64,000 bases of DNA from Sphingomonas sp. Leaf339 (GCF_001426195.1 NZ_LMRS01000059.1:1-64000), one strand, 5' to 3'. Positions 1 through 9,573 are shown, counted from the stretch's first letter. A program made the numbers and translations. Notes: generated by a model not told the origin, from the sequence alone.

Positions 1-93
1 CTTGGCCAACGACCTCGCGTCGAAAGGCCGGATACGTTTTCGCAGACTGCTCAGAATATTAGACACAAACCGCTTGCCGACGGGGCGAGCCAT
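1..93 (-). other. open reading frame running off the left edge, unidentified
   Basis: On the minus strand an ATG at 93 opens a frame that stays open for 31 codons to the window edge and begins MARPVGKRF. It sits exactly where the IS5-type transposase reading frame stops resembling its family. It could be the start of an unrelated gene that the insertion sequence abuts, or chance. There is no clear ribosome binding site. No function is assigned. Confidence 0.2.
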
Positions 94-437
94 ACGTTAA
101 CCCGCAGGCTCGATGCCGTACGGTGTGCCTTGAGGTAGGTTGCGTCGATCATGACGGTCTTCGGGTCGGCGCTTGTGGCAGCCAACCCTTCCATCATCTG
201 GAGAAAGATGCCCTTCTCTCCCCAGCGCTTCCACGGGTTGTACAGCGTCTTGTGCGGGCCGTAGTCCTTCGGGGCATCGCACCAGCGCAGCCCGTTACAG
301 TTTACGAAAACGATGCCGCTCAACACCCGCCGATCATCGACCCGCGGCTTGCCGTGGCTCTTTGGGAAATATGGCCGCAGGCGCGCCATCTGCTCCTCTG
401 TCAGCCAATACAGGTCGCTCATCCTCAGTCTCCTCAC
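51..437 (-). pseudogene. truncated IS5-family (IS427-like) transposase ORF A
   Basis: The 128-residue product starts with the typical IS5/IS427 N-terminal region (DLYWLTEEQMARLRPYFP, then DRRVLSGIVFVN and LRWCDAPKDYGPHKTLYN), which carries the DUF4096-like DNA-binding part. It keeps the first catalytic Asp context (VMIDATYLKAHRTA, about residues 94-107). After RTASSLRV the frame turns into unrelated sequence and stops, so the second half of the DDE domain is missing. Two-ORF IS5 relatives need a frameshift to make full transposase, but here the downstream DNA does not look like ORF B. It is therefore a dead remnant. The right inverted repeat should lie just beyond 437, near the GGAGCCTGAATCAG stretch at about 437-450, but its left partner is not visible. 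Confidence 0.7.
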
Positions 438-616
438 GGAGCCTGAATCAGATCGCGCTTCTCACATCAATGGGTCCTAACCCTAGATGCGAAACCAGGG
501 TACCGTGATCGAAAGCGACAAGCCGCCGCCCGGCTTTGGCCAAGCCACCCCAACATCGTCTGCCTGGCAAATGCCATTTCTTGACGGCGGAGCGACATCC
601 CTGACAGGGAGGTTGC

Positions 617-1345
617 GTGACGGAGACCAAGCCCATTAAGCGAGCCGGCCGGAAGGCTGAGCAGCGCGCCGAGATGATCGAGCAAATTCTCGACGTCGCC
701 GAAGAACTTTTCTCAAAGCACGGCTTAAATGGGGTTACGTTGAATGACGTCGCGTTACGGGTTGGCGTTCACCGCACCTTATTGAGCTATTATTTCAAGG
801 ATAAAAAAGAGCTTTTTGACAAGGTCTTTGCTCGACGCGCGATCGTTACCAGCGAAACCCGTATGAGGGCGCTCGAGGACTATGAACGTACAAGTGGAAC
901 CAGTCCTACCGTGGAAGGTGCATTGCACGCCTTTCTTGATACGGACCTCGACCTTTATATCCAAGGCGGGGAGCGCTGGAAGAATTATGCTGCATTAGGC
1001 GCTCAAGTGGCGAACACCCCTGAATGGGGTGCAGACATGATGGACGAGTATTTTGATCCAGTAGTCCTTCGCCTGATAGAGATCCTGCAGCGCGCGATGC
1101 CTAAATGTTCGCGTGAAGATATCTTCTGGGGATATCACTTCGTGACTGGTTCACTGATGCTGACGCTTGCGCGCACCGGCCGCATCGACAAGCTGTCAGG
1201 GGGGCTATGCCGGTCGGATGACTTCGTTGCGGTCAAACAGCGCATGGCTCAGTTCATGGCCGCCGGCTTCCGCAGCATCTGCGACCGGCAAACCGGGGCG
1301 GCTGGCGCCAATAGCGAGGTCATCAAAACCGGCAACGGGGAATAA
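617..1345 (+). CDS. TetR/AcrR-family transcriptional regulator
   Basis: This 242-aa protein has an N-terminal TetR helix-turn-helix at about residues 20-65 (ILDVAEELFSKHGLNGVTLN, then VHRTLLSYYFKDKKELFD), followed by an all-helical ligand-binding domain. The start is GTG at 617, preceded by the strong ribosome binding site AGGGAGG at 606-612. The gene lies upstream of and in the same direction as a five-gene catabolic operon, and a 26-bp palindrome sits between them at 1396-1421. TetR proteins usually repress until a small ligand binds, so the inferred ligand is the operon's substrate or its acyl-CoA product. The ligand itself cannot be read from the sequence. Confidence 0.85.
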   Translation: MTETKPIKRAGRKAEQRAEMIEQILDVAEELFSKHGLNGVTLNDVALRVGVHRTLLSYYFKDKKELFDKVFARRAIVTSETRMRALEDYERTSGTSPTVEGALHAFLDTDLDLYIQGGERWKNYAALGAQVANTPEWGADMMDEYFDPVVLRLIEILQRAMPKCSREDIFWGYHFVTGSLMLTLARTGRIDKLSGGLCRSDDFVAVKQRMAQFMAAGFRSICDRQTGAAGANSEVIKTGNGE

Positions 1346-1395
1346 CGCCACTTGATTTCCGCCAAATCCCACACGCGGAAACAAAGCATCATTTA

Positions 1396-1421
1396 ATTCA
1401 CTAACGCTCGCGATAGTGAAT
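1396..1421. promoter_or_regulatory. palindromic operator, probable TetR binding site
   Basis: Eight-base arms ATTCACTA and TAGTGAAT enclose a further CGC/GCG symmetric pair, so 11 of 13 half-site positions are matched. The palindrome ends two bases before a consensus -35 hexamer TTGACA (1423-1428). A -10 is only weakly defined near 1446-1451. The position between the TetR gene and the TonB receptor gene makes it the natural operator for that regulator. Confidence 0.65.
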
Positions 1422-1497
1422 GTTGACATCCGGCTGCTGATGGTGTCATCTCCGCTCTAGGAACCGGCGCAACAGCCGGGCCGACTGGAGAGAGAGA

Positions 1498-3825
1498 ATG
1501 CGGGGATTGCTGTACGCTTCAGCCGGGCTGGCTGCGCTCACGATCATGATTTCACCGGCAAACGCGCAGAGCGGTGCCGCTCCCAATCCCACCGATGCAC
1601 CGCCGGAGACGACGTCTGATCAATCGGGGCAGACCAACCGCTCGGGCCGTGATCGCGATCGCCCGATGGCGGAGGGCAACGAGATCGTGGTCACCGCCAC
1701 CCGGCGGGAGGAACGCATCCAGGACGTACCGATCAGCGTCACCGCGTTCCAGCAGGCCGAACTCAGCCGCAAGGGTATCGTTGGGTTCGAGGGCGTGGCA
1801 CGGGAAACGCCCGGTGTCGTGCTGAACCGCCCCACGCAGAATTTTAACAACTTCACGGTGCGCGGCATCGCCACGAATGGATATGGCGCGAACCTGCAGA
1901 GCACGGTCGCGGTGTATCTGGACGAGTTGCCCGTCTCCACAATCGGCAACACCACTGTGGTCGATCCCAACCTGTTCGACGTTGAGCGGGTGGAATTCCT
2001 GCGCGGGCCGCAGGGGACACTGTTCGGATCGGGTTCGCTGTCAGGCGCTATGCGCATCCTGACCAAAAGCCCCGACCTCAACGACTTCGATACCTCGGCA
2101 CTTGTTGATCTCGGCCTGACCGGATCGGATTCGTTCCGGCAGCGGTACAATGCGATGGTCAATGTGCCGTTGGTGACGGACAAGCTGGCGGTGCGCGCGG
2201 TGGGCTTCTACCGGCATGAGGAAGGGTATCTCGACAATGTCGGCACCGGCGTGCACAACTCGAACACGCTGGTCGATTATGGTGGCCGGGTCATTACCCT
2301 GTGGAAACCGACCGACCGGCTGTCGATCCGGCTGCTTGGTTCCTACGAAAACAGCGATCCCAAGGACTCGTCGCTCACCAGCCCGTCGCTTGGCCGCGAG
2401 AAGCGCGTGTCGGACCAGCCGGACCGGTTCACGGGCAAGCAGACGATCATCAACGGCACGATCGACTATGATTTTGACTTTGCGAAGCTGACCAGTTCCA
2501 GCACCTATTCGCGGTTCAAGCAGCGGTTCTATGCCGATCTAGCCAACACCTTCGGCGGCGCGATCGCGTTCGGTCTCGATGCCAACGGCTATGACAAGGT
2601 ATTCGTCGAAGAGGCGCGGCTGACCTCCACCTTCGATGGTCCGCTGCAATTCGTCGTGGGCGGCTTCTATCTCAACCGTCGCCGCGACGTCGATTATTTC
2701 TATCGCTCGTCGCTGCCGTTCCTTCAGGCGCGCGGCATCACCGGGCTGACCGATCAATATTACCAGAAGCAATATACCTATCAGAACAGCTCGGAACTGG
2801 CCGGTTTTGGCGAGGTGAGCTACCGATTCTCGCCGCGTTTCTGGCTGACCGGGGGGCTGCGCTACGGCCGGATCACAGCACAGGGCTTCACCGAGGCGGG
2901 CGGCTACAATAGCAACTATTTTGTCGCAGCGCTGACCGGACGGCGCGGGCCGTTGACGCTGACGCCCTACACTGCCGTCACCGGCGTGAAGGCGAAGGGA
3001 TCAAAACCTTCGTACAAGGCCAGCGCCAGCTTCAAGCCGGTCGACCACATCACCACCTATGCTACCTTCGCGACGGGGTATCGCGGCCCCGTGGTCAACG
3101 CCTTTGCCGGGCGGGTCAGCACGGTCAACGCCAACGATATCGTTATCCCCGCCGGCGCGTCGTCGGACGACCTGAAGAGTTACGAGGTGGGGGCCAAGGG
3201 CCGTTGGCTGGACGGACGGGTGACGATCAACGCGGCGGCCTACTGGATCGATTGGAGCAACATCCAGGTCCAGGCCAACCGCATCTCAGATTCGGTTCAG
3301 TTCGCGACCAATATCGGCGCGGCGCGCAGCAAGGGTTTCGAGGTGGAGATGGCGGTCATCCCGGCCACCGGCGTCACGCTGGGCCTGAACGTGGCCTATA
3401 ACGATGCAAAGATCACCCGCCTGACCGCCGCCGAGGCCGCGATTTCCGGTGCGGTGCTGGGACACCGGCTCTCCGCCCCGCGCCTGCAGGGATCGTCGTT
3501 CCTGTCCTATGGCTTCGACATCGGCGCCGGCACGCGGGCGACCGCGGCGGTGAACGCCCAATATGTCGGATCGTACAATAGCTCGTTTCCCAACGTGCCG
3601 GGCAATCCCAACGTGCGGCTGCCCACGTTCGGCGAGACCGACGATTACGTGAATATGAACCTGACGCTGGGGGTCAGCCGTGGCGACTGGACCGGGCAAT
3701 TATACGTCGAGAACCTGACCGACAATCATTCGGCCACCTACATCCACCCGGAAGCGTTTTTCGCCAGCCGTGTCGGCACGCTGCGGCCACGCACAATCGG
3801 CTTCCGCTTGGCCTATGGCATCTGA
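1498..3825 (+). CDS. TonB-dependent outer-membrane receptor
   Basis: This 775-aa outer-membrane protein has a signal peptide (residues 1-23, ending ANA) and a TonB box/plug region (EIVVTATRREERIQDVPISV at about 65-84). A long beta-barrel follows, and the C-terminus ends in the aromatic pattern TIGFRLAYGI. It fits the FecA/SuxA-like receptors that Sphingomonads use for energised uptake of large or scarce substrates. The start is supported by GGAGAGAG just upstream of the ATG. It leads an operon with MFS, esterase, acyl-CoA synthetase and SDR genes spaced by 3 bp or overlapping, so the substrate is probably a hydrophobic ester or a carboxylic acid precursor. The exact substrate is unknown. Confidence 0.9.
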   Translation: MRGLLYASAGLAALTIMISPANAQSGAAPNPTDAPPETTSDQSGQTNRSGRDRDRPMAEGNEIVVTATRREERIQDVPISVTAFQQAELSRKGIVGFEGVARETPGVVLNRPTQNFNNFTVRGIATNGYGANLQSTVAVYLDELPVSTIGNTTVVDPNLFDVERVEFLRGPQGTLFGSGSLSGAMRILTKSPDLNDFDTSALVDLGLTGSDSFRQRYNAMVNVPLVTDKLAVRAVGFYRHEEGYLDNVGTGVHNSNTLVDYGGRVITLWKPTDRLSIRLLGSYENSDPKDSSLTSPSLGREKRVSDQPDRFTGKQTIINGTIDYDFDFAKLTSSSTYSRFKQRFYADLANTFGGAIAFGLDANGYDKVFVEEARLTSTFDGPLQFVVGGFYLNRRRDVDYFYRSSLPFLQARGITGLTDQYYQKQYTYQNSSELAGFGEVSYRFSPRFWLTGGLRYGRITAQGFTEAGGYNSNYFVAALTGRRGPLTLTPYTAVTGVKAKGSKPSYKASASFKPVDHITTYATFATGYRGPVVNAFAGRVSTVNANDIVIPAGASSDDLKSYEVGAKGRWLDGRVTINAAAYWIDWSNIQVQANRISDSVQFATNIGAARSKGFEVEMAVIPATGVTLGLNVAYNDAKITRLTAAEAAISGAVLGHRLSAPRLQGSSFLSYGFDIGAGTRATAAVNAQYVGSYNSSFPNVPGNPNVRLPTFGETDDYVNMNLTLGVSRGDWTGQLYVENLTDNHSATYIHPEAFFASRVGTLRPRTIGFRLAYGI

Positions 3826-3828
3826 GTC

Positions 3829-5172
3829 ATGGCGACCCGATCCCACCCGGCCGCCGCGCCGCCCCCCGCCGCTGCCGCTGCCGCTGCCGCGGGGCGCACC
3901 CCACCATCGGCGCGGCGGGCCTGGTTCGTCCTGGCGGTGCTGTGCTTCGTCTATGTGCTGAATTTCCTCGATCGGCAGCTGCTGGCGATCCTGGCCAAGC
4001 CGATCCGAGACGAGCTCGGGCTGACCCATGGGCAAATCGGGCTGATCAGCGGGCTGTATTTCGCGCTCTTCTATTGCATCATATCGGTGCCGGTCGCCTG
4101 GTTCGCGGATCGGACCAACCGGGTGCGGGTCGTGTCGCTCGCCTGCGGGTTGTGGAGCGCGGCGACGGCAGCCTGTGGGCTGGCCGGCAATTACGGTCAG
4201 CTGGCGACGGCACGCATGACGGTCGGGGTGGGCGAGGCCGGCGGGGTGCCGCCATCCTATGCCATCATCTCGGATTATTTCAGGCCCGGCACCCGGGGTA
4301 CCGCGCTCGGCCTTTACAATCTGGGCCCGCCGATCGGCAACGCACTAGGCGTCGCGTTCGGTGCTTCGATCGCGGCGGCGTATAGCTGGCGCGATGCGTT
4401 CATGACGCTGGGTGTGGTCGGAATCGTGACGGCCGTGCTGGTCTTCCTCACCGTACGCGAACCGGTTCGCGGCGGGCTTGACGTGATAGACGTGGCCGCC
4501 CCTCCGACGGAGAAGGCGCCGTTCCTTGCGACTTGCCGCATGTTTTTTGCCCGCCCCGTTCTGCGGCTGACTGCGCTGGCAACCGGCGCGAACCAGTTCA
4601 TCACCTATGCCACCGCCAATTTCACCACCCTTTTCCTGATGGAGGAGAAAGGGATGACGCTGCGCGAAGTGGCGGTGTGGTATGCGCTGCTCGTGCTCGT
4701 CTCGATGGGCGGTGGTATCTTCGTTTCGGGCCGGCTCGTCGACCGTTTCGCTGCGCGGAGCAAGCGCGCCTATGCGCTGATCCCCGCGGCTGCGCTGGTC
4801 GTCGCCGCGCCGTTCTTCGTCGGCTTCGTCGCAGCGCCGAGCTGGCAATGGGCGATGCTGTTGCTGATCCTGCCGATGGGGCTGAACTACTTCTATCTCT
4901 CGCCGGCCGTGGCGCTGGTGCAGGAGGAAGTTCGGCCGGGCCAGCGGGTCATGGCGGGCGCACTGCTGCTGCTCGTGATGAACATGATCGGGCTGGGCCT
5001 TGGCCCCACCTATCTGGGATTCGCCAGCGATGGGTTCAGGGCGGCCGGCTACGGCAACCCCTTGCAGATGGCGTTCTACACGATCGTTCCCTTCTTCGGC
5101 GTCGCCGTGCTGCTCTTCCTGGCGCTGGCCAGGGCGATCCGACGCGAACAGCAATCAATCGAGGTACGATAA
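3829..5172 (+). CDS. MFS transporter (spinster-like/ACS-type)
   Basis: This 447-aa protein has about 12 hydrophobic segments after an Ala/Pro-rich N-terminal tail (residues 4-25). The phrase VLNFLDRQLLAILAKPI in the first membrane segment and the loop WFADRTNRVRVVSLACGLWS match the MFS signature used by spinster-like and aromatic-acid permeases. It starts 3 bp after the TonB receptor stop and ends in a TAATG overlap with the esterase, so co-translation is very likely. It probably moves the acid released by the esterase, or the intact ester, across the inner membrane. Confidence 0.88.
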   Translation: MATRSHPAAAPPPAAAAAAAAGRTPPSARRAWFVLAVLCFVYVLNFLDRQLLAILAKPIRDELGLTHGQIGLISGLYFALFYCIISVPVAWFADRTNRVRVVSLACGLWSAATAACGLAGNYGQLATARMTVGVGEAGGVPPSYAIISDYFRPGTRGTALGLYNLGPPIGNALGVAFGASIAAAYSWRDAFMTLGVVGIVTAVLVFLTVREPVRGGLDVIDVAAPPTEKAPFLATCRMFFARPVLRLTALATGANQFITYATANFTTLFLMEEKGMTLREVAVWYALLVLVSMGGGIFVSGRLVDRFAARSKRAYALIPAAALVVAAPFFVGFVAAPSWQWAMLLLILPMGLNYFYLSPAVALVQEEVRPGQRVMAGALLLLVMNMIGLGLGPTYLGFASDGFRAAGYGNPLQMAFYTIVPFFGVAVLLFLALARAIRREQQSIEVR

Positions 5173-6800
5173 TGCGCACCATGTTCTTCGGCGTGGCGCT
5201 TGCCACGATGCTCGCGAGTGCGGCCCCCGCCGCCACCCGGCCAGTCGCCGCCACCCCCGCCGGCAGCCTGGAGGGGGAGAGCCAAGGCGAGCTCGACATC
5301 TTCCGCGGCATCCCCTTCGCCGCACCGCCGGTTGGCCCGTTGCGCTGGCGCCCGCCCGCCCCGGCGGCGGATTGGCAGGGCATTCGCCCGGCACGGGAAT
5401 TCGGCGCGGCCTGCGTCCAGCCACTGCCGCGACCTGGCAGCATCTACGCCGATGCCCCGAAGCGGATGTCTGAGGACTGCCTGGTCCTGGACGTCTGGGC
5501 GCCGAAAAACCGCGGCAAGCTGCCCGTCCTGGTCTGGATCCATGGCGGCTCGCTGTTCGCGGGATATGGGCACGAGGCGATGTTCGACGGCGCTCGCCTA
5601 GCGCGTCAGGGCGTGATCGTCGTCACGATCAACTACCGGCTCGGTATCCTCGGCTACATGGCGCATCCCGGTCTCAGTGCCGAATCCGGTGACGGGGTGT
5701 CGGGCAATTACGGGTTGCTCGACCAGATCGCCGCGCTGCGCTGGGTCCGGCGCAACATCGCCGCGTTTGGGGGCGATGCCGGCAACGTGACGGTCGCTGG
5801 CGAATCCGCAGGCGCACTCAGCACGACCTATCTGATGGCGGCGCCGCCCGCACGGGGCCTCTTCCACAAGGCGATCGCACAAAGCGCCTATCTGGTGTCG
5901 ATGCCAGCGCTGCGCACCGCGACGCACGGGATGCCGTCGGCGGAATCGGAGGGCGTCCGGCTGGCGACCGCGATGGGTGCCGCGGACGTCGCCGCCCTTC
6001 GCGCGATCCCGGCCGAGACGCTGGTGCAGAAGGCGACGGCGGCCGGATACATCCCGTGGGGCACGGTCGACGGCAAGACGTTGCCGCGGCAACTGGTCGA
6101 CACGTTCGATCGCGGCGAACAGGCACCGGTGCCCGTCCTAGCCGGATTCAATGCAGGCGAAATCCGTTCGCTGCGATTCCTGCTGCCGCCGGCGCCGGCC
6201 AATGGTGCTGCCTATGAGGCGACCATCCGCGATCGCTACCGCGACCTGAGCGACGCTTTCCTGCGCCTCTACCCGTCCGGCGACATGGCTCAGAGCATGT
6301 TGGCGACCACGCGCGACGCGATGTACGGCTGGACCGCGACCCGGCTGGCGATCCGTCAGACCGCCGCCGGCCAGCGTTCCTATCTGTACTTCTTTGACCA
6401 TGGCTATCCGGCCGCGGACGACAACGGGCTTCATGCCTTCCACGCGGCGGAGATCCCTTATGTGTTTGGCACCGCCGCCGACATGCCCCCCGCTTGGCCA
6501 AAGGTGCCGGATACCCCTCGCGAACGCGCGCTGTCGCGTATGATGACGGGTTATTGGGCGTCCTTCGCGCGCACCGGCACCCCGGTCGCTCCCGACGCGC
6601 CCGACTGGAAGCCCTATGGCGAGCAGGCGAACTTCATGGCCTTCGCGCAGGAGGCGCGTCCCGGCACATATCTGCTCCCAAATATGTATGCGCTTCACGA
6701 AGCTGCCACCTGTCGCCGTCGCGCCGCGGGCGATCAGCCGTGGAACTGGAACACAGGTGTCGCCTCCCCGGTCCTGGTGAAGGCAGCACCTTGCCAATGA
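5172..6800 (+). CDS. secreted type-B carboxylesterase
   Basis: This 542-aa serine hydrolase has a signal peptide (residues 1-21). The oxyanion-hole motif VWIHGGSLFAGY lies at about 121-132 and the nucleophile elbow GESAGA has Ser212. The catalytic His is expected in the LHAFHAAEIPYVFG region. Type-B carboxylesterases cleave carboxylic esters in the periplasm or outside the cell. The chosen ATG at 5172 overlaps the MFS stop (TAATG). A longer in-frame extension upstream is only a shadow of the MFS gene. The stop overlaps the next start (ATGA). Acting between a TonB receptor and an acyl-CoA ligase, it should release an acid for CoA activation. Confidence 0.88.
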   Translation: MRTMFFGVALATMLASAAPAATRPVAATPAGSLEGESQGELDIFRGIPFAAPPVGPLRWRPPAPAADWQGIRPAREFGAACVQPLPRPGSIYADAPKRMSEDCLVLDVWAPKNRGKLPVLVWIHGGSLFAGYGHEAMFDGARLARQGVIVVTINYRLGILGYMAHPGLSAESGDGVSGNYGLLDQIAALRWVRRNIAAFGGDAGNVTVAGESAGALSTTYLMAAPPARGLFHKAIAQSAYLVSMPALRTATHGMPSAESEGVRLATAMGAADVAALRAIPAETLVQKATAAGYIPWGTVDGKTLPRQLVDTFDRGEQAPVPVLAGFNAGEIRSLRFLLPPAPANGAAYEATIRDRYRDLSDAFLRLYPSGDMAQSMLATTRDAMYGWTATRLAIRQTAAGQRSYLYFFDHGYPAADDNGLHAFHAAEIPYVFGTAADMPPAWPKVPDTPRERALSRMMTGYWASFARTGTPVAPDAPDWKPYGEQANFMAFAQEARPGTYLLPNMYALHEAATCRRRAAGDQPWNWNTGVASPVLVKAAPCQ

Positions 6801-8407
6801 CCGACCAGCCGCTGAACGACGGCGCCATGCAGGACTTTCCGCTGACGCTGGACCGCTTCCTCAGCCACGCTGCCAAATGGCATCCTACGGCGGAGGTGGT
6901 CACGGCGGGGGCGGACGGCATCGGTGGCCGTGCCGGCTATGCGCAGATCGAGCAACGCGCCCACCAGATCTCGGCCTTGCTGGTCAATCTTGGCATGGGC
7001 ATCGGCGACCGGGTTGCGACGCTGGCCTGGAATACCCGCGCGCATGTCGAGGTGTGGTACGCGATCATGGGCATCGGTGCTGCATGCCACACGCTAAATC
7101 CCCGGCTGACCGCCACACAACTGGCGACGATGATCAGGCAGTCCGGCGCGCGAATCCTGGTTGTCAGCGCCGATCTGTTGCCGCTGGCGCATGATCTGTC
7201 GGCGCAAGCCGGAACGGTCAACCAGCTGCTGGTCGTCGACGGTTCCATGACCGCCACGGCGTTTGGCACGATCGCAGTCGATGCGCTCGATGCGCTGCTG
7301 ACCAGTGATCCGGCGGCGGTCACCTGGGGGCGGTTCGATGAACGCACGCCCTCTGGCCTCTGCTTCACCTCCGGCACCACAGGCGCGCCCAAGGGCGTCA
7401 CCTATACGCATCGGTCCAGCTTCCTGCACACGCTGCGGATGCTCCAAGCGGACGTGATGGCGATCACGCGCCGCGATGCGGTGCTGGCAGCGGTACCGAT
7501 GTTCCATGCCAATGCCTGGGGTTTGCCCTTCGCGGTGCCCGCGGTCGGCGGCAAGTTGGTGCTGCCGGGGCGTCATATCGACGGCGTCAGCCTTGCCCGC
7601 CTGATCCGGGACGAGGGGGTCACGATCGCGGTCGGCGTACCGACGGTGTGGCTGGGACTGGTGGATCATCTCGACATGGCGGGTGGTGACGTTCCGAGCC
7701 TAGACCGCATCATTGTGGGCGGAGCGCCGATGGCGCCAGCACTGATGGATCGGCTGGAACAGCGGCTGGGCGTCACCGTTCAGACCAGCTGGGGGATGAC
7801 CGAACTCTCGCCCTCCGGCACCTTCGCCGTGCCGGGAGACGCGGCGCGATCGGCGGCGGCGGCGGGCCGACCAGCGATCGGCGTCGACCTGCTGCTCACC
7901 AATGCGGCCGGCGTCGCGCTACCCGACCAGCGCGACGTCGAGGGGCACCTGCGGGTGCGCGGCGCGGCGGTGATCGAACGCTATTTTGGCCATGACGACA
8001 GCGCGACCGACGATGCCGGCTGGTTTCCCACCGGCGATCTGGCCCGGATGGACGAAGGCGGCAATCTGTTCATCACGGGCCGCGCCAAGGACCTAATCAA
8101 ATCCGGTGGCGAATGGATCAATCCCGCCGAGATCGAAGGCGTGGTCAGCGCCCTGCCCCAAGTCTCTCTTGCCGCCGTCATCGCGCGGCCAGACGTCCGC
8201 TGGGGAGAGCGCCCCGTGCTGGTCGTCGAACTGCGCGACGGGGGCGAAGACGTCAGCGATGAGGCGCTGCTGGGAGCGCTGCGCGGGCGGGTGGCGTCGT
8301 GGTGGATTCCCGACACCGTCGTCCGCCTGCCCGCCATGCCGCTGGCGCCAACCGGCAAGATCGACAAACTACGGCTTCGGGACGACATTGGTCGGGCGCT
8401 GACATAG
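6797..8407 (+). CDS. acyl-CoA synthetase (AMP-forming, long/medium-chain type)
   Basis: This 536-aa ANL-superfamily adenylating enzyme shows the P-loop-like motif FTSGTTGAPKGVTYTHRS, the A5-type motif TSWGMTELSP, the hinge region GDLARMDEGG followed by GRAKDLIKSGGEWINPAEIE, and the catalytic Lys motif APTGKIDK near the C-terminus. It makes acyl-AMP and then acyl-CoA from a free carboxylic acid. The ATG at 6797 overlaps the esterase stop. The wording resembles medium/long-chain fatty-acid CoA ligases of the AlkK type, but acid specificity cannot be read here. Confidence 0.88.
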   Translation: MTDQPLNDGAMQDFPLTLDRFLSHAAKWHPTAEVVTAGADGIGGRAGYAQIEQRAHQISALLVNLGMGIGDRVATLAWNTRAHVEVWYAIMGIGAACHTLNPRLTATQLATMIRQSGARILVVSADLLPLAHDLSAQAGTVNQLLVVDGSMTATAFGTIAVDALDALLTSDPAAVTWGRFDERTPSGLCFTSGTTGAPKGVTYTHRSSFLHTLRMLQADVMAITRRDAVLAAVPMFHANAWGLPFAVPAVGGKLVLPGRHIDGVSLARLIRDEGVTIAVGVPTVWLGLVDHLDMAGGDVPSLDRIIVGGAPMAPALMDRLEQRLGVTVQTSWGMTELSPSGTFAVPGDAARSAAAAGRPAIGVDLLLTNAAGVALPDQRDVEGHLRVRGAAVIERYFGHDDSATDDAGWFPTGDLARMDEGGNLFITGRAKDLIKSGGEWINPAEIEGVVSALPQVSLAAVIARPDVRWGERPVLVVELRDGGEDVSDEALLGALRGRVASWWIPDTVVRLPAMPLAPTGKIDKLRLRDDIGRALT

Positions 8408-8478
8408 TCATAGACCCTCCAAAATTCCTCAACAGAACCACGATCGACCGCGCCGCGTGCGCCGCAAAGGATATCGCC

Positions 8479-9351
8479 ATGCATCTGAAGAACCGTACCG
8501 CCATCGTCACCGGCGCCGGTGGCGGACTAGGCCGCGCCCATGCCTTATTCCTCGCCCGTCAGGGTGCTCGCGTGGTGATCAACGACGTGTCGATCGCCAA
8601 TGCAGAGGCCGTCGCCGCCGAGATCGAACGTGCGGGCGGCGAAGCCGTCGCCATCGCCGCATCAGTCACCGATGAAGCCGCCGTTGCTACCATGGTAACC
8701 CGGGTCTTGGACGAATGGGGCCGGATCGACATTCTTATCAACAACGCAGGTATGCTGCGCGACAAGAGCTTCGCCAAGATGACGATGGATGAGTTTCGGC
8801 AGGTCGTGGACGTCCACCTGTTTGGCGCCGCGATCTGTTCAAAGGCGGTGTGGGATTCGATGCGTAGCCAGCAATATGGCCGCATCGTGATGACGACATC
8901 GTCTTCCGGTCTCTACGGCAATTTTGGTCAGGCGAACTATGGCGCAGCCAAGATGGCCCTCGTCGGTCTGATGCAGACGCTTGCAATCGAGGGGGAGAGA
9001 TACGGCATTCGCGTCAACGCGCTGGCCCCCACCGCAGCCACCCAGATGACCCAAGGCGTTCTTTCCGACGACAACCTGACGCGTCTTGATCCGGCGTTGG
9101 TCAGCCCCGGCCTATTGCAGCTTGTAGGTGACGCCGCACCAACGCGTGCCATCCTGTGCGCCGGGGCCGGACACTTCGCTGTCGCGAATATCACCCTGAC
9201 CGACGGACTCTTCATCGGTGGCGGCGATCAAGCGGCCGATTTGCTGATCGAAAAGTGGAGCGATGTAACCGACTTTGCAGGTGCGGTAATACCAGAATAC
9301 GGCTTCGTTCAGGCGGAGCGGGAAGTTGCTAGCGCAAAGAAAAATTGCTGA
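8479..9351 (+). CDS. SDR-family (3-hydroxyacyl-CoA) dehydrogenase
   Basis: This 290-aa classical short-chain dehydrogenase has the Rossmann motif TGAGGGLG (11-18), NNAG (88-91) and the catalytic set Ser141-143, Tyr154 and Lys158 (YGAAK). The sequence style (VVINDVS, DKSFAKMTMDEF) resembles the (3R)-hydroxyacyl-CoA dehydrogenase domain of multifunctional beta-oxidation enzymes. It is the last gene of the operon, 71 bp after the ligase. It may oxidise the beta-hydroxy position of the CoA ester made by the ligase. Confidence 0.87.
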   Translation: MHLKNRTAIVTGAGGGLGRAHALFLARQGARVVINDVSIANAEAVAAEIERAGGEAVAIAASVTDEAAVATMVTRVLDEWGRIDILINNAGMLRDKSFAKMTMDEFRQVVDVHLFGAAICSKAVWDSMRSQQYGRIVMTTSSSGLYGNFGQANYGAAKMALVGLMQTLAIEGERYGIRVNALAPTAATQMTQGVLSDDNLTRLDPALVSPGLLQLVGDAAPTRAILCAGAGHFAVANITLTDGLFIGGGDQAADLLIEKWSDVTDFAGAVIPEYGFVQAEREVASAKKNC

Positions 9352-9573
9352 GGAGAGATACGCTGTTGCGCTCGCAACCGGCATCTGCTCGGGTCAGGAC
9401 GTAGAGACGACCGTCCCGTCGCCAACAGATCCGCGTTACACGGCAGATCTACCAGCCAAGCAGGTGGGCTTGCCGTCACTGCAAAACACTATTTAGATAG
9501 CGCTTTCAAGCGCCGCTCGTCAACGACCGACGTCAAAACGATTAGCTCAGTGAGCCATAGCAAAAATTAAAGG

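Noticed and set aside
4533..5171. Long upstream extension of the esterase frame
   Set aside because: It is a shadow of the MFS gene. The signal peptide and TAATG coupling place the start at 5172.
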